Shown: in pieces, positions 54,679 through 62,508 of the stretch
Position numbering within the stretch: the first letter of the stretch is position 1
Layout: each line of letters starts with the position of its first letter
DNA from: Bradyrhizobium sp. DOA9
GTDB lineage: Bacteria; Pseudomonadota; Alphaproteobacteria; Rhizobiales; Xanthobacteraceae
DNA length: 64,000 nt
NCBI RefSeq assembly: GCF_000617845.2
Contig: NZ_DF820425.1
Span: forward strand, 4,577,725 to 4,641,724
Direction: 5' to 3'
The notes under the pieces: generated by a model
The model's database searches: none
The model's input: the letters and a program-made list of their open reading frames with translations, nothing else
Told to the model about the DNA's origin: nothing
Program-made: the position numbers and the translations under genes

Positions 54679-54864
54679 TTATTGGTTGCTCTGCCAGATC
54701 AGCACCAGCCCGAACCCGGCCATGGCTGCGCCATAGCCGGCCCATTGCAGCTGGTTGACCATGAAGCTCGATCGCGGCCACGGAACCGTGCCCGTGCCCT
54801 GTCCGATCCAGAGCAGCCCGAGAGCGGTTGCAAACAGGCCTGCCACCAGCAGAAATCTGCGCAT
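54679..54864 (-). CDS. Small two-span membrane protein
   Basis: 61 residues with two membrane segments (LLVAGLFATALGLLWIGQGT; YGAAMAGFGLVLIWQ). The pattern GLLWIGQGTG, FMVNQLQWAGYGA is shared by a conserved group of tiny rhizobial proteins of unknown function. GGAGGAAGGC sits immediately upstream of ATG 54864. It overlaps no other gene and lies upstream of the SDR on the same strand. Confidence 0.7.
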   Translation of the reverse strand: MRRFLLVAGLFATALGLLWIGQGTGTVPWPRSSFMVNQLQWAGYGAAMAGFGLVLIWQSNQ

Positions 54865-55019
54865 GCCTTCCTCCCATCGGTCCGCTTCTGTCGCGCGCGA
54901 TGATGAAGGATCCCCGGCGCCGAAAGCTTGGGCCCACAGTAACCGTAGCTTCGGTGTGGATACAATGCCGGCACTGGTGCAAGCAGCCGGCGGGAAGGGA
55001 GCGCGTCCCCAACAACGAA

Positions 55020-55044
55020 AAAGCCCCGGCGATGCCGGGGCTTT
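55020..55044 (-). terminator. Intrinsic terminator of the second Omp gene
   Basis: AAAGCCCCGG / CCGGGGCTTT with a five-base loop, 22 bp after the stop codon. Read on the minus strand it is followed by TTCGTTG after TTT. Confidence 0.85.
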
Positions 55045-55066
55045 GACGCTTGATCGTGAGATCAGA

Positions 55067-55849
55067 TCAGTACTTCGCGACGACCGGACCGGTCCAGTTG
55101 AAGCGGTAGACCAGCGAGGTCGAGATCGTCTGGTTCCAGCTGTTGGCACGGACGCTGTTCACGAGCGGCACGTTGCCGGCATCGAGGATCTCGGTCTGGG
55201 TCTTGGCATCGTAGAAGGCCGAACGGTACTCGGTCTTCATGAACCAGCCGGGTGAGGTGACGCCGAAGATGTTCAGGCTGTTCTCGACGCCGCCGCCGAT
55301 GAACCAGCCATGACGATCGTAGCCGTTGAGGTGAACGCCGGCCGGGGTACCGCCGAGCGTCGTGAAGTTGGTGCGGCCGAAGTGAGCGCCAGAGTAACCG
55401 CCGTTGACGTAGGAGAGAACGTTCGGAGCGACCAGCCAGCCGAGGCGGACGCCTGCAGCCCAGGAGGTTTCCAGCTTCTGGCTGCCGGTGAGGCCGAAGA
55501 TCGGATCCTGGATGGTGGCGCGGATGCTGCCGAACTGACCGTCAGCGAACACACCGGCGACCCAGGTGCCGCTGAACTGCCAGTCGTAACCGGCGCCAAC
55601 CGTGCCGAACCAGCCGGAGCCGCCCTGACGCTGCGTGATCGTCAACGGGGTGCCGGTGGCCGTGTCCACAATGCTCTGGTCGGCATTCGAGAGGCCGCCG
55701 CCGCCGCCGCCGAACACGTAGAAGCCGGTCCAGTTCGCGACGGGCGCCGGCATCGGGGCCTTCGCATAGGGACGGGCAGCCAGGTCGGCAGCCGAGGCCG
55801 AGCCGGTCATCGCGGCGATCGCGGTCAAAGCGAGCAAAGTCTTCTTCAT
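55067..55849 (-). CDS. Outer-membrane beta-barrel protein (Omp31-like)
   Basis: 260 residues. A signal peptide (MKKTLLALTAIAAMTGSASA) is followed by ADLAARPYAKAPMPAPVANW, TGFYVFGGGGGGL and a barrel whose last strand is LVYRFNWTGPVVAKY. Its N-terminus resembles the other barrel at 53 kb but it is longer and lies on the opposite strand, an intervening SDR and small gene between them. Its role in the envelope is by family only. Confidence 0.9.
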   Translation of the reverse strand: MKKTLLALTAIAAMTGSASAADLAARPYAKAPMPAPVANWTGFYVFGGGGGGLSNADQSIVDTATGTPLTITQRQGGSGWFGTVGAGYDWQFSGTWVAGVFADGQFGSIRATIQDPIFGLTGSQKLETSWAAGVRLGWLVAPNVLSYVNGGYSGAHFGRTNFTTLGGTPAGVHLNGYDRHGWFIGGGVENSLNIFGVTSPGWFMKTEYRSAFYDAKTQTEILDAGNVPLVNSVRANSWNQTISTSLVYRFNWTGPVVAKY

Positions 55850-56281
55850 CTTAAATCCCCAAACCTTGTAGGCGCGAGCGCACTGAAGTCCGTGTCATCT
55901 GATGCCCGAACTATAGACGGTTCTCGCCGAAATGCTGTTGCAGGGCAGGCACAGTCGCCGGAAAACGCCGGTGCGGGTGTGTTTGCGGCGTCGTCGCGGA
56001 AATCTAGAATATCTGAGATATTTCAGAGAGTTGAGCGAATTTAGGTGGCTCGAATTTTGGTAACGTCTCGTTAGTGAATCCGGCCTTGTCCGAAATGAAG
56101 GCAATCCGGCCTCGGCCGTTGCATCCCTGAGTCGCTGGCCGAGTCGCATCGAGACGATCCGGGAATCAACGAAATGCCGGCAGCGCAGCGGTAGGCCGGC
56201 CGGATCGGCGGCCGCTCCTCAAACGACACAGCCCCGGCTTGGGCCGGAGCTGTGTTGGCGTGCGGCCGGCTTGGTGCCGCC
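55850..56281. other. Intergenic region with Omp promoter and parE terminator
   Basis: About 430 bp. The right part holds the parE terminator (56226-56255). The left part should contain the promoter of the barrel gene. A 12-base segment CGGCCTTGTCCG recurs here and in the parE end, without clear meaning. No gene seen. Confidence 0.55.
56226..56255 (-). terminator. Terminator of parE
   Basis: ACACAGCCCCGGC / GCCGGAGCTGTGT, one mismatch, TTGG loop. On the minus strand it follows the parE stop by about 27 bp and is followed by CGTTT. Confidence 0.75.
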
Positions 56282-58324
56282 TTATACGTCCAGCAGCTCG
56301 TCGCTGGCGAACTCGGCCTTGTCCGAGATGAACGCAAAGCGCGCCTCGGCCTTGGTGCCCATCAGCCGCTCGACCGAATCCGCCGTGGTGTCGCGGTCGT
56401 CGGCCAGCAGCACCACCTTGAGCAGGGTCCGCCTGGCCGGGTCCATGGTGGTCTCCTTGAGCTGCGCCGGCATCATCTCGCCGAGACCTTTGAAGCGGTT
56501 CACCTCGACCTTGGCGTTGGCGTTGAACGCGCTCTTGAGCAGCGCCTCCTTGTGGGCGTCGTCGCGGGCGTAGACCGACTTGGAGCCGTGGGTCAGCTTG
56601 TAGAGCGGCGGCACCGCGAGGAAGAGATGGCCTTCATCGATCAGCCGCGGCATCTGCCGGTAGAAGAAGGTGATCAGCAGTGAGGCGATGTGGGCGCCGT
56701 CGACGTCGGCGTCGGTCATGATGATGATGCGCTGATAGCGCAGATCCTCTTCGCGATATTGCGCGAGCGTACCGCAGCCGATCGCCTGCACGAGATCCGA
56801 GAGCTGCGCGTTCGCCGTCAGCTTGTCCTTGCCGGCGGACGCGACGTTGAGGATTTTTCCGCGCAAGGGCAGTACGGCCTGCGTCTTGCGGTCGCGCGCC
56901 TGCTTGGCGCTGCCGCCGGCCGAGTCACCCTCGACGATGAACAGCTCGGAGCCTTCGGTGCCGGCATCGGTGCAGTCGGCGAGCTTGCCGGGCAGGCGCA
57001 GCTTCTTGCCGGCGGTCTTGCGTGCGGTCTCCTTCTCCTGCCGCCGCCGCAGCCGCTCCTCGGCGCGGTCGATGACGAAATCGAGCAGCCTGTTGGCCAT
57101 GTTCGGATTGCCCGACAGCCAATGGTCGAACGGGTCCTTCATCGCCTGCTCGACGATGCGCTGCGCTTCGGCGGTGGCGAGGCGATCCTTGGTCTGGCCC
57201 TGGAATTCAGGCTCGCGCACGAACACCGAGAGCATCACGGCAGCGCCCACCATCACGTCTTCCGAGGTGACGGAGGCCGCGCGCTTGCCCTGGCCGACGC
57301 GCTCGGCGTGATCCTTCAGGCCGCGCAGCAGCGCGCTGCGCAGGCCGGATTCATGCGTGCCGCCGTCCGGCGTCGGCACGGTGTTGGTGTAGGAGGAGAG
57401 GAAGCCGTCGGCATCGGCGGTCCAGGCCACCGCCCATTCGCAAGCGCCATGCGCGCCGTTGCGCCCCGACTTGCCGGAGAAGATGTCGGGATGCACCAGC
57501 GTGTCGGCGTGGATCGCGGCAGCGAGATAGTCCTTGAGCCCGCCCGGGAAGTGGAATGTCGCTTCCGCCGGCACGTCCTCGATGCCCTTGAGCAGCTCGG
57601 GTGCGCAATTCCAGCGGATCTCGACGCCGCCGAACAGGTAGGCCTTCGAGCGCGTCATCTTGAACAGCCGCTGCGGCTTGAACGCGGCCTTGGCACCAAA
57701 GATGTCGGTGTCGGGCTTGAAGCGCACGCGCGTGCCGCGGCGGTTGTTGACCTTGCCGAGATCCTCGAGCTTGCCCTTGGGGTGTCCGCGCTCGAACGTC
57801 ATGCGGTAGAGCTTCTGGCTGCGCGCGACCTCGACCTCGAGACGGGAGGAGAGGGCGTTCACCACCGAGATGCCGACGCCGTGCAGGCCGCCCGAGGTCT
57901 CGTAGACCTTGCTGTCGAACTTGCCGCCCGAATGCAGCGTGCACATGATGACTTCGAGCGCCGACTTCTTCGGGAATTTCGGATGCGGGTCGACCGGGAT
58001 GCCGCGGCCGTTGTCTGTCACGGTCAGGAACCCGTCAGCGCTGAGCTCGACTCCGATGAAGGTCGCGTGCCCGGCCAGCGCTTCGTCCATCGAGTTGTCG
58101 ATGACCTCGGCGAACAGATGATGCAGCGCCTTCTCGTCGGTGCCGCCGATATACATGCCGGGCCGGCGGCGCACCGGTTCCAGGCCTTCGAGCACCTCGA
58201 TGTCGGCGGCCGTGTAATCGGCTTCCCCGCCGCTTCCGCGCGGCGCCGCCTTGGCGGCGCGGGGTTTCGGCTCGTCGCCGCCGAAAAAATCGTCTTTTGC
58301 TTTGGGCTTCAACTGCTTGGACAT
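56282..58324 (-). CDS. parE: DNA topoisomerase IV subunit B
   Basis: 680 residues, ATPase subunit of the type II topoisomerase that decatenates daughter chromosomes. GHKL motifs are EVIDNSMDEALAG, VTDNGRGIPVD and SGGLHGVGISVVNAL. The TOPRIM domain has ELFIVEGDSAGGSAKQARDR and IIMTDADVDGAHIASLL. The short length compared with GyrB and the KLRLPGKLADC segment fit ParE. The start is the ATG preceding SKQLKPKAKDD; the longer frame to 58471 has no ribosome-binding signal. Confidence 0.94.
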   Translation of the reverse strand: MSKQLKPKAKDDFFGGDEPKPRAAKAAPRGSGGEADYTAADIEVLEGLEPVRRRPGMYIGGTDEKALHHLFAEVIDNSMDEALAGHATFIGVELSADGFLTVTDNGRGIPVDPHPKFPKKSALEVIMCTLHSGGKFDSKVYETSGGLHGVGISVVNALSSRLEVEVARSQKLYRMTFERGHPKGKLEDLGKVNNRRGTRVRFKPDTDIFGAKAAFKPQRLFKMTRSKAYLFGGVEIRWNCAPELLKGIEDVPAEATFHFPGGLKDYLAAAIHADTLVHPDIFSGKSGRNGAHGACEWAVAWTADADGFLSSYTNTVPTPDGGTHESGLRSALLRGLKDHAERVGQGKRAASVTSEDVMVGAAVMLSVFVREPEFQGQTKDRLATAEAQRIVEQAMKDPFDHWLSGNPNMANRLLDFVIDRAEERLRRRQEKETARKTAGKKLRLPGKLADCTDAGTEGSELFIVEGDSAGGSAKQARDRKTQAVLPLRGKILNVASAGKDKLTANAQLSDLVQAIGCGTLAQYREEDLRYQRIIIMTDADVDGAHIASLLITFFYRQMPRLIDEGHLFLAVPPLYKLTHGSKSVYARDDAHKEALLKSAFNANAKVEVNRFKGLGEMMPAQLKETTMDPARRTLLKVVLLADDRDTTADSVERLMGTKAEARFAFISDKAEFASDELLDV

Positions 58325-58475
58325 ATGTCTTGATAGCTTCTGAGGGCCGCAGGGGCGGCGAATCGGTTGGTGCCGACTATGCCACTTCTGACTTGGAAAG
58401 GTTACCGCAGGCCGGGGCAGGGGTGTGGGTTGGGAGCCAATAGCGGCGGTTTTACGCCGCAGGCCGACCAATTCC

Positions 58476-58488
58476 CGTCAATTTGACG
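58476..58488. promoter_or_regulatory. CGTCAA-T-TTGACG palindrome upstream of parE
   Basis: This 13-bp perfect palindrome is the reverse complement of the core in the four tandem units behind the amidase gene (CGTCAAATTGACG). It lies about 150 bp upstream of the parE start. Confidence 0.45.
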
Positions 58489-58513
58489 TGCCGGCGCTGG
58501 ACATGTGGGCTTT

Positions 58514-58530
58514 TGTGACTTGATGTCACA
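58514..58530. promoter_or_regulatory. TGTGAC-N5-GTCACA inverted repeat upstream of the DedA gene
   Basis: TGTGACTTGATGTCACA has perfect six-base arms, resembling CRP/FNR-family sites with wider spacing. It ends 69 bp before the DedA start, and lies on the shared upstream region with parE. Confidence 0.45.
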
Positions 58531-58599
58531 CAAGTCCTTGGCTTACCAGTCCTTTTCATCGAGCAGCACCTTTGAGACGGGGCGGGAAGGCTATTTTTG

Positions 58600-59130
58600 A
58601 TGGAGCAATATGCGCACGCCCTCGCTGAATTCGTGCGCGTTCACCAGGCCTGGGCGGCGCCGATCGTGTTCCTGCTCGCGTTCGGGGAGTCGCTTGCGTT
58701 CATCTCGCTGCTGGTCCCCGCCTGGGGTGCGCTGGTGGCGATCGGCGCCCTGATCGGCGTCAGCGGCATCAGCTTCTTTCCTGTCTGGATCGCCGGCGGC
58801 CTCGGCGCGGCGCTCGGCGACTGGGTCTCCTATTGGTTCGGCTACCGCTACAAGGAGCAGGTCGCCCAGATGTGGCCGCTCTCGCGCTATCCCGATCTGT
58901 TGCCGAGAGGAGAGGCGTTCGTGCGCAGTTGGGGCATCCCCAGCATCTTCATCGGCCGCTTCTTCGGCCCCTTGCGCGCCTCCGTGCCGCTCGCGGCCGG
59001 CATTTTCGAGATGCCCTATTGGAGCTTCCAGGCCGCCAATTTCGTCTCGGCCCTGATCTGGTCGGCCGTGCTGCTGCTGTTCGGCGACGTGCTCGCCAAG
59101 ATCATGGAATGGATCTGGCGGGTGATCTGA
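58600..59130 (+). CDS. DedA family membrane protein
   Basis: 176 residues with four to five membrane segments. DedA features are FLLAFGESLAFISLLVPAWG near the start, the amphipathic GAALGDWVSYWFGYRY, and the FIGRFFGPLRASVPLAAGIF segment with the conserved arginines essential for function. Members act as lipid or undecaprenyl-phosphate flippases. The codon at 58600 is ATG; a TTG just upstream adds one residue. It is divergent from parE and convergent with the MBL gene. Confidence 0.88.
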   Translation: MEQYAHALAEFVRVHQAWAAPIVFLLAFGESLAFISLLVPAWGALVAIGALIGVSGISFFPVWIAGGLGAALGDWVSYWFGYRYKEQVAQMWPLSRYPDLLPRGEAFVRSWGIPSIFIGRFFGPLRASVPLAAGIFEMPYWSFQAANFVSALIWSAVLLLFGDVLAKIMEWIWRVI

Positions 59131-59170
59131 CCGGGCAACCGGGTCGCCCGGTCAGGGCGTCGGGAGAGGC

Positions 59171-60172
59171 CTACAGAGATGCGTTCCAGATCGCCGGGAT
59201 CCAGCGATAGCCGGAGCCGTCCTTTTCCTTTTCGACCCGGACGAGACCGGGGAAGGCGGCGTGGAAGGCCTGGATCGGCATCTTCTCGGCGATCGCCATG
59301 TCGTAGAGCTTGCGGCGCGTCTGCTGAGCCAGCGGTTTGTCGACGTCGGATGCGATGTTCCATTCGGGATGCTTCACGAACAGGAACGCTGCGCCCGCGG
59401 TGATGTCGACCTGCACCAGCACCTTCTCGGCGCCGGAGGCGACGACGAAGGAATTGTGGCCCGGCGTGTGGCCGGGGCTCGCCACCGAGGTGATACCGGG
59501 CGCGACTTCCTTGCCGGCCTCGTATTGCGTGACCTTGCGGCCGAGGGCATCGAACACGCGGCGGATGTTCTTGAAATTGTTCTCGAGGATCGGATTGCCG
59601 ATCCCCTTGCTCATCTCGCCGTCGTCCATCCAGAACTTCCATTCCACCGCCGGCACCATGATCTCGGCATTGGGGAAGGCGGGCTTGTTCTCGGCCGCCA
59701 GCAGGCCGTTGATGTGGTCGCCATGGAAGTGGGAGATGATGACGGTGTCGACCGCCGCGCGGTCGATGCCGGCGGCGGCGAGATTGTTCTGGAATTGGCC
59801 GACTTTGCCCTTGCTCTGCGTGAACTGGTCGGGTCCAAGACCGGTGTCGATGACGACGAGCTTCGGTCCGGTGTTGACCACGACCGGGTTGAAGGTGTGG
59901 GTGACCTTGTCGATCGGCAGGTGGTGCTCGGCGAACACTTTGTTGATGTCGTCCTTGCTGGCGCCGGCGGCGTAGTTGTCGGTCAGATTGACGGTCGCAA
60001 CGCCGTCGCAGACCACCGTGACCTGATGGGTGCCGACATTGTAGCGATAGAAGCTCGCATTCTGCTTGTCGGCCATCGGCGCGGCGGCGGCCGCGGGCGA
60101 GGTCTTGACGAAAGGCAGGAGCGCCGAGGCGGCGGCGCCGGCTAGCGTTGCGCGACGGGTAATCTCGGTCAT
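59171..60172 (-). CDS. MBL-fold metallo-hydrolase, exported
   Basis: 333 residues. A Tat-like signal (TRRATLAGAAASALLPFVKT) suggests transport in folded form. The metal-binding motif is HFHGDH, with further ligands in PGHTPGHNSF and the FHAAFPG region. The fold is that of quorum-quenching lactonases and alkylsulfatase-like hydrolases; the substrate is unknown. Met 60172 is chosen; the frame extends to 60367 through the upstream regulatory region. Confidence 0.87.
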   Translation of the reverse strand: MTEITRRATLAGAAASALLPFVKTSPAAAAAPMADKQNASFYRYNVGTHQVTVVCDGVATVNLTDNYAAGASKDDINKVFAEHHLPIDKVTHTFNPVVVNTGPKLVVIDTGLGPDQFTQSKGKVGQFQNNLAAAGIDRAAVDTVIISHFHGDHINGLLAAENKPAFPNAEIMVPAVEWKFWMDDGEMSKGIGNPILENNFKNIRRVFDALGRKVTQYEAGKEVAPGITSVASPGHTPGHNSFVVASGAEKVLVQVDITAGAAFLFVKHPEWNIASDVDKPLAQQTRRKLYDMAIAEKMPIQAFHAAFPGLVRVEKEKDGSGYRWIPAIWNASL

Positions 60173-60344
60173 GGCGATGTCCTGAGGCTGGTTATGAAAG
60201 GCTTGGACCGGCGGGGTTGTGACGTGTCGGTCTTTCTCCGGAACCCCCATTGCTGGTGGAAATTCCATGGCGGCCCGATGACATCTGTGCGCATCCTGCC
60301 GTCGCGCGTGCGGCATCCTGCCGTCCCCCCGAACCGATTTGCTC
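60173..60344. other. Upstream region of the MBL gene and paiB leader
   Basis: Non-coding; it should hold the minus-strand promoter of the MBL gene. No gene is seen. The plus-strand leader begins just right of it. Confidence 0.5.
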
Positions 60345-60373
60345 TTGACCATGGAACCTGCTGGCATTATAGC
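60345..60373 (+). promoter_or_regulatory. Predicted promoter of the paiB-argC leader transcript
   Basis: TTGACC (60345-60350) and TATAGC (60368-60373) with a 17-bp spacer. The predicted transcript begins around 60380, within about two bases of the ATG of the leader ORF. Confidence 0.6.
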
Positions 60374-60381
60374 CGCGCGCC

Positions 60382-60459
60382 ATGATCAACGCCGCGACCA
60401 TCCTGTTCGCCCGTCGCCGCCGCCGCAGCTTAGCGGTTTGGGCGGTCGATCGCGTTTGA
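60382..60459 (+). CDS. Leader peptide with five consecutive arginine codons
   Basis: ATG ATC AAC GCC GCG ACC ATC... encodes MINAATILFARRRRRSLAVW followed by AVDRV and a stop, 25 residues. Arg codons 11-15 are CGT CGC CGC CGC CGC. It has no ribosome-binding site because the transcript is predicted to start at its ATG, as for the leaderless trp leader of rhizobia. Downstream lies paiB-argC, an arginine-biosynthesis operon, so Arg-tRNA availability would control ribosome stalling at these codons. Attenuation is inferred. Confidence 0.7.
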   Translation: MINAATILFARRRRRSLAVWAVDRV

Positions 60460-60494
60460 GATCATCGTCTTTGCCGCTGGACCCGATCCGCGGC
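60415..60494 (+). terminator. Candidate attenuator with alternative hairpins
   Basis: Segment 1 is the Arg-codon run (CGCCGCCGCCGC, 60415-60426). Segment 2 is GCGGTTTGGGCGG (60433-60445) and can pair with 1. Segment 3 is GCCGCTGG (60473-60480); it can pair with 2, or with segment 4, CCGCGGC (60488-60494), to form a GC-rich hairpin followed by ATCCTCTCTCCTGTC. If a ribosome stalls on the Arg codons, 2:3 would form and block the 3:4 terminator. The T-run is weak. Confidence 0.55.
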
Positions 60495-60558
60495 ATCCTC
60501 TCTCCTGTCAGCGCGATCTGATCCGGCGGCTCCTTAGGAGGCCCAGCAGGAGACCACG

Positions 60559-61224
60559 ATGTACACGCCACCGTTTTTCAAGCAGGACCGCGCCGCGAGC
60601 CTGAAATTCGCCGAGGAGCGCGGCTTCGGCACCATGTGCGCGTTCGACGGCAAGAAGCCGATCGCCTCGCCATTGCCGTTCTATTTGACCTATGCCGCAG
60701 ACGGCACGCCGCAGGCAGCCTTTCATCTCGCCCGTCACAATCCGCTGCTAAAGCTGGCGGGCGGCGATGCGTCGTGGCTGCTCGCGGTCAACGGCCCCGA
60801 TGCCTATGTATCGCCGGACTGGTACGTCTCGCCGGATCAGGTTCCGACCTGGCTCTACCAGTCGGTGCATCTGAGCGGGCCGGTGCGGCTGTTGTCGGAC
60901 GACGAGCTGGCGGTGCAGCTCGACACGCTCAGCGACAAGTTCGAGGGCTGGCTGCTGCCGAAAAAGCCGTGGACGTCGGCCAAGATGACGGCGGGTCGGC
61001 TGGAGATGATGAAGAAAGGGATCGTTGGGCTGGTCATGACCGTTGAGGAGGTCGAAGGCAGCTTCAAGCTGAACCAGCACAAGTCGGATGCCGACTATGC
61101 AGCGATCGCGAATGCGCTTGACGGCGGCGATGCCGATGCCAAGCGGATCTCACATTTGATGCGGCAGGCAAGGCCGCAGATTTTCGCAGACGACGCGAAC
61201 ATGCTCGAAGGGAGCGCATCATGA
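60559..61224 (+). CDS. PaiB-like FMN-binding protein
   Basis: 221 residues, PaiB family (FMN-binding split barrel). MYTPPFFKQDRAASLKFAEE is a family signature; the barrel includes IASPLPFYL and AAFHLARHNPLLK, and the C-terminus FKLNQHKSDADYAAI matches. PaiB was described as a negative regulator in Bacillus; its biochemical role is uncertain. AGGAG lies 6 bases upstream of the ATG. It overlaps argC by ATGA. Confidence 0.88.
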   Translation: MYTPPFFKQDRAASLKFAEERGFGTMCAFDGKKPIASPLPFYLTYAADGTPQAAFHLARHNPLLKLAGGDASWLLAVNGPDAYVSPDWYVSPDQVPTWLYQSVHLSGPVRLLSDDELAVQLDTLSDKFEGWLLPKKPWTSAKMTAGRLEMMKKGIVGLVMTVEEVEGSFKLNQHKSDADYAAIANALDGGDADAKRISHLMRQARPQIFADDANMLEGSAS

Positions 61225-62204
61225 GCCTCGCTGACACCACCAAAGCCCCGACCACCAGCGCGGCCAAGAAGCCTGCGACCGTCTTCGTCGATGGTGGCTC
61301 CGGCACCACCGGGCTCGGCATCAACGAGCGGCTGAAGCACCAGAACGACGTCGTCGTGAAGACGCTTCCCGACGACAAGCGCAAGGATCCCGCCGCCAAG
61401 AAGGCGCTGATGGAGGAGGTGGATCTCGTCATCCTCTGCCTTCCCGACGACGCCGCGAAGGAAACCGTTGCCCTGGTCGACAGCATGGGCACTCACGCGC
61501 CGAAGGTGCTGGATGCCTCGACCGCCTACCGGGTCGCGCCGGACTGGGCGTACGGCTTTCCGGAGCTGACGCCGGACCAGGCCGGCAAGATCAAGTCGGC
61601 GAAGAAGGTCTCCAATCCCGGCTGCTATCCGACCGGCGCGATTGCGCTGCTGCGGCCGATCGTCGATGCCGGCGTGCTGCCGCAAGATTATCCCGTCACC
61701 GTCAACGCGGTGAGCGGCTATTCCGGCGGTGGCAAGTCGATGATCGCGAGCTTCGAGGATGGCAGCGCGCCGTCCTTCGAGCTCTACGGCCTCGGCTTCG
61801 AGCACAAGCATCTGCCGGAGATGCAGCTCTATTCGAACCTGACACGGCGGCCGATCTTCATTCCCTCGGTCGGCAATTATCGGCAAGGCATGCTGGTCTC
61901 GGTACCGCTCCAGCTCGACACGTTGCCGGGCAAGCCTGGCGGCGCCGACCTGCAAGCCGCGATGGCAAAGCGTTACGCCGGCTCGAAATACGTCAAGGTG
62001 ATGTCGCTGCAGAACGAGGCGAGCAAGGGCGGCCGGCTCGAGCCGGAGGCGCTCAACGAGACCAACATGCTCGAGCTCTACGTCTTCGCCAGCGACAAAT
62101 ATCACCAGGCGCTCCTGGTCGCCCGGCTCGACAATCTCGGCAAGGGTGCATCCGGTGCAGCCGTCCAGAACATGCGGCTGATGCTGGGCCTGCCGGAGGA
62201 GTGA
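61221..62204 (+). CDS. argC: N-acetyl-gamma-glutamyl-phosphate reductase (type 2)
   Basis: 327 residues, the NADPH-dependent reduction of N-acetylglutamyl phosphate in arginine biosynthesis. The catalytic cysteine is in KKVSNPGCYPTGAIAL. The Rossmann motif DGGSGTTGLGINERL replaces the longer start of type 1 enzymes. SGYSGGGKSMI, EHKHLPEMQ (catalytic His region) and IPSVGNYRQGM are clear. A short Lys/Ala/Thr N-terminal extension precedes the fold. It is coupled to paiB by ATGA and ends before an intergenic repeat. Confidence 0.93.
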   Translation: MSLADTTKAPTTSAAKKPATVFVDGGSGTTGLGINERLKHQNDVVVKTLPDDKRKDPAAKKALMEEVDLVILCLPDDAAKETVALVDSMGTHAPKVLDASTAYRVAPDWAYGFPELTPDQAGKIKSAKKVSNPGCYPTGAIALLRPIVDAGVLPQDYPVTVNAVSGYSGGGKSMIASFEDGSAPSFELYGLGFEHKHLPEMQLYSNLTRRPIFIPSVGNYRQGMLVSVPLQLDTLPGKPGGADLQAAMAKRYAGSKYVKVMSLQNEASKGGRLEPEALNETNMLELYVFASDKYHQALLVARLDNLGKGASGAAVQNMRLMLGLPEE

Positions 62205-62218
62205 GGCAGGCACCGCTC

Positions 62219-62333
62219 GTGCCCCGGACACAGCGCAGCACGTCTTCAGTGATGCGCTGCAGAGCCGGGGCCCATTCTTGCTGCTCAATTAAAACTTGCT
62301 GGGTCCCGGCTCGCGCTTCTCGCGTCCGGGACA
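62219..62333. repeat. GTGCCCCGGAC inverted-repeat element
   Basis: GTGCCCCGGACACAGCGCAG and an inner CAGAGCCGGGGCCCA pair with TGGGTCCCGGCT and GTCCGGGACA. It is a dispersed intergenic element between argC and the MAPEG fragment, convergent with it. Confidence 0.8.
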
Positions 62334-62338
62334 TGAGA

Positions 62339-62490
62339 TCAAAACACCCTGAAGATCGCCAGCACCAGCACGGCCTGGGCGAGCAAGCCGACGGTGAAGG
62401 CCAGCGTGCGGAACACCGGGACGCCGATTGCATAGACGATGATGTGCGCGAGGCGCGACCAGAAACAGACGGCGCAGCCGAGCATCTTCC
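62339..62490 (-). pseudogene. MAPEG gene fragment (duplicated C-terminus)
   Basis: About 50 codons repeat the C-terminal end of the intact MAPEG gene at 63399-63797 (AHIIVYAIGVPVFRTLAFTV here, AHIIVYALGIPVFRTLAFTV there). The DNA copies 62337-62490 and 63397-63550 differ at about 15 of 154 positions and run in the same direction. No start or N-terminal part is present. Confidence 0.85.
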
Positions 62491-62508
62491 AGTTGTCACC
62501 GGCGTCCG

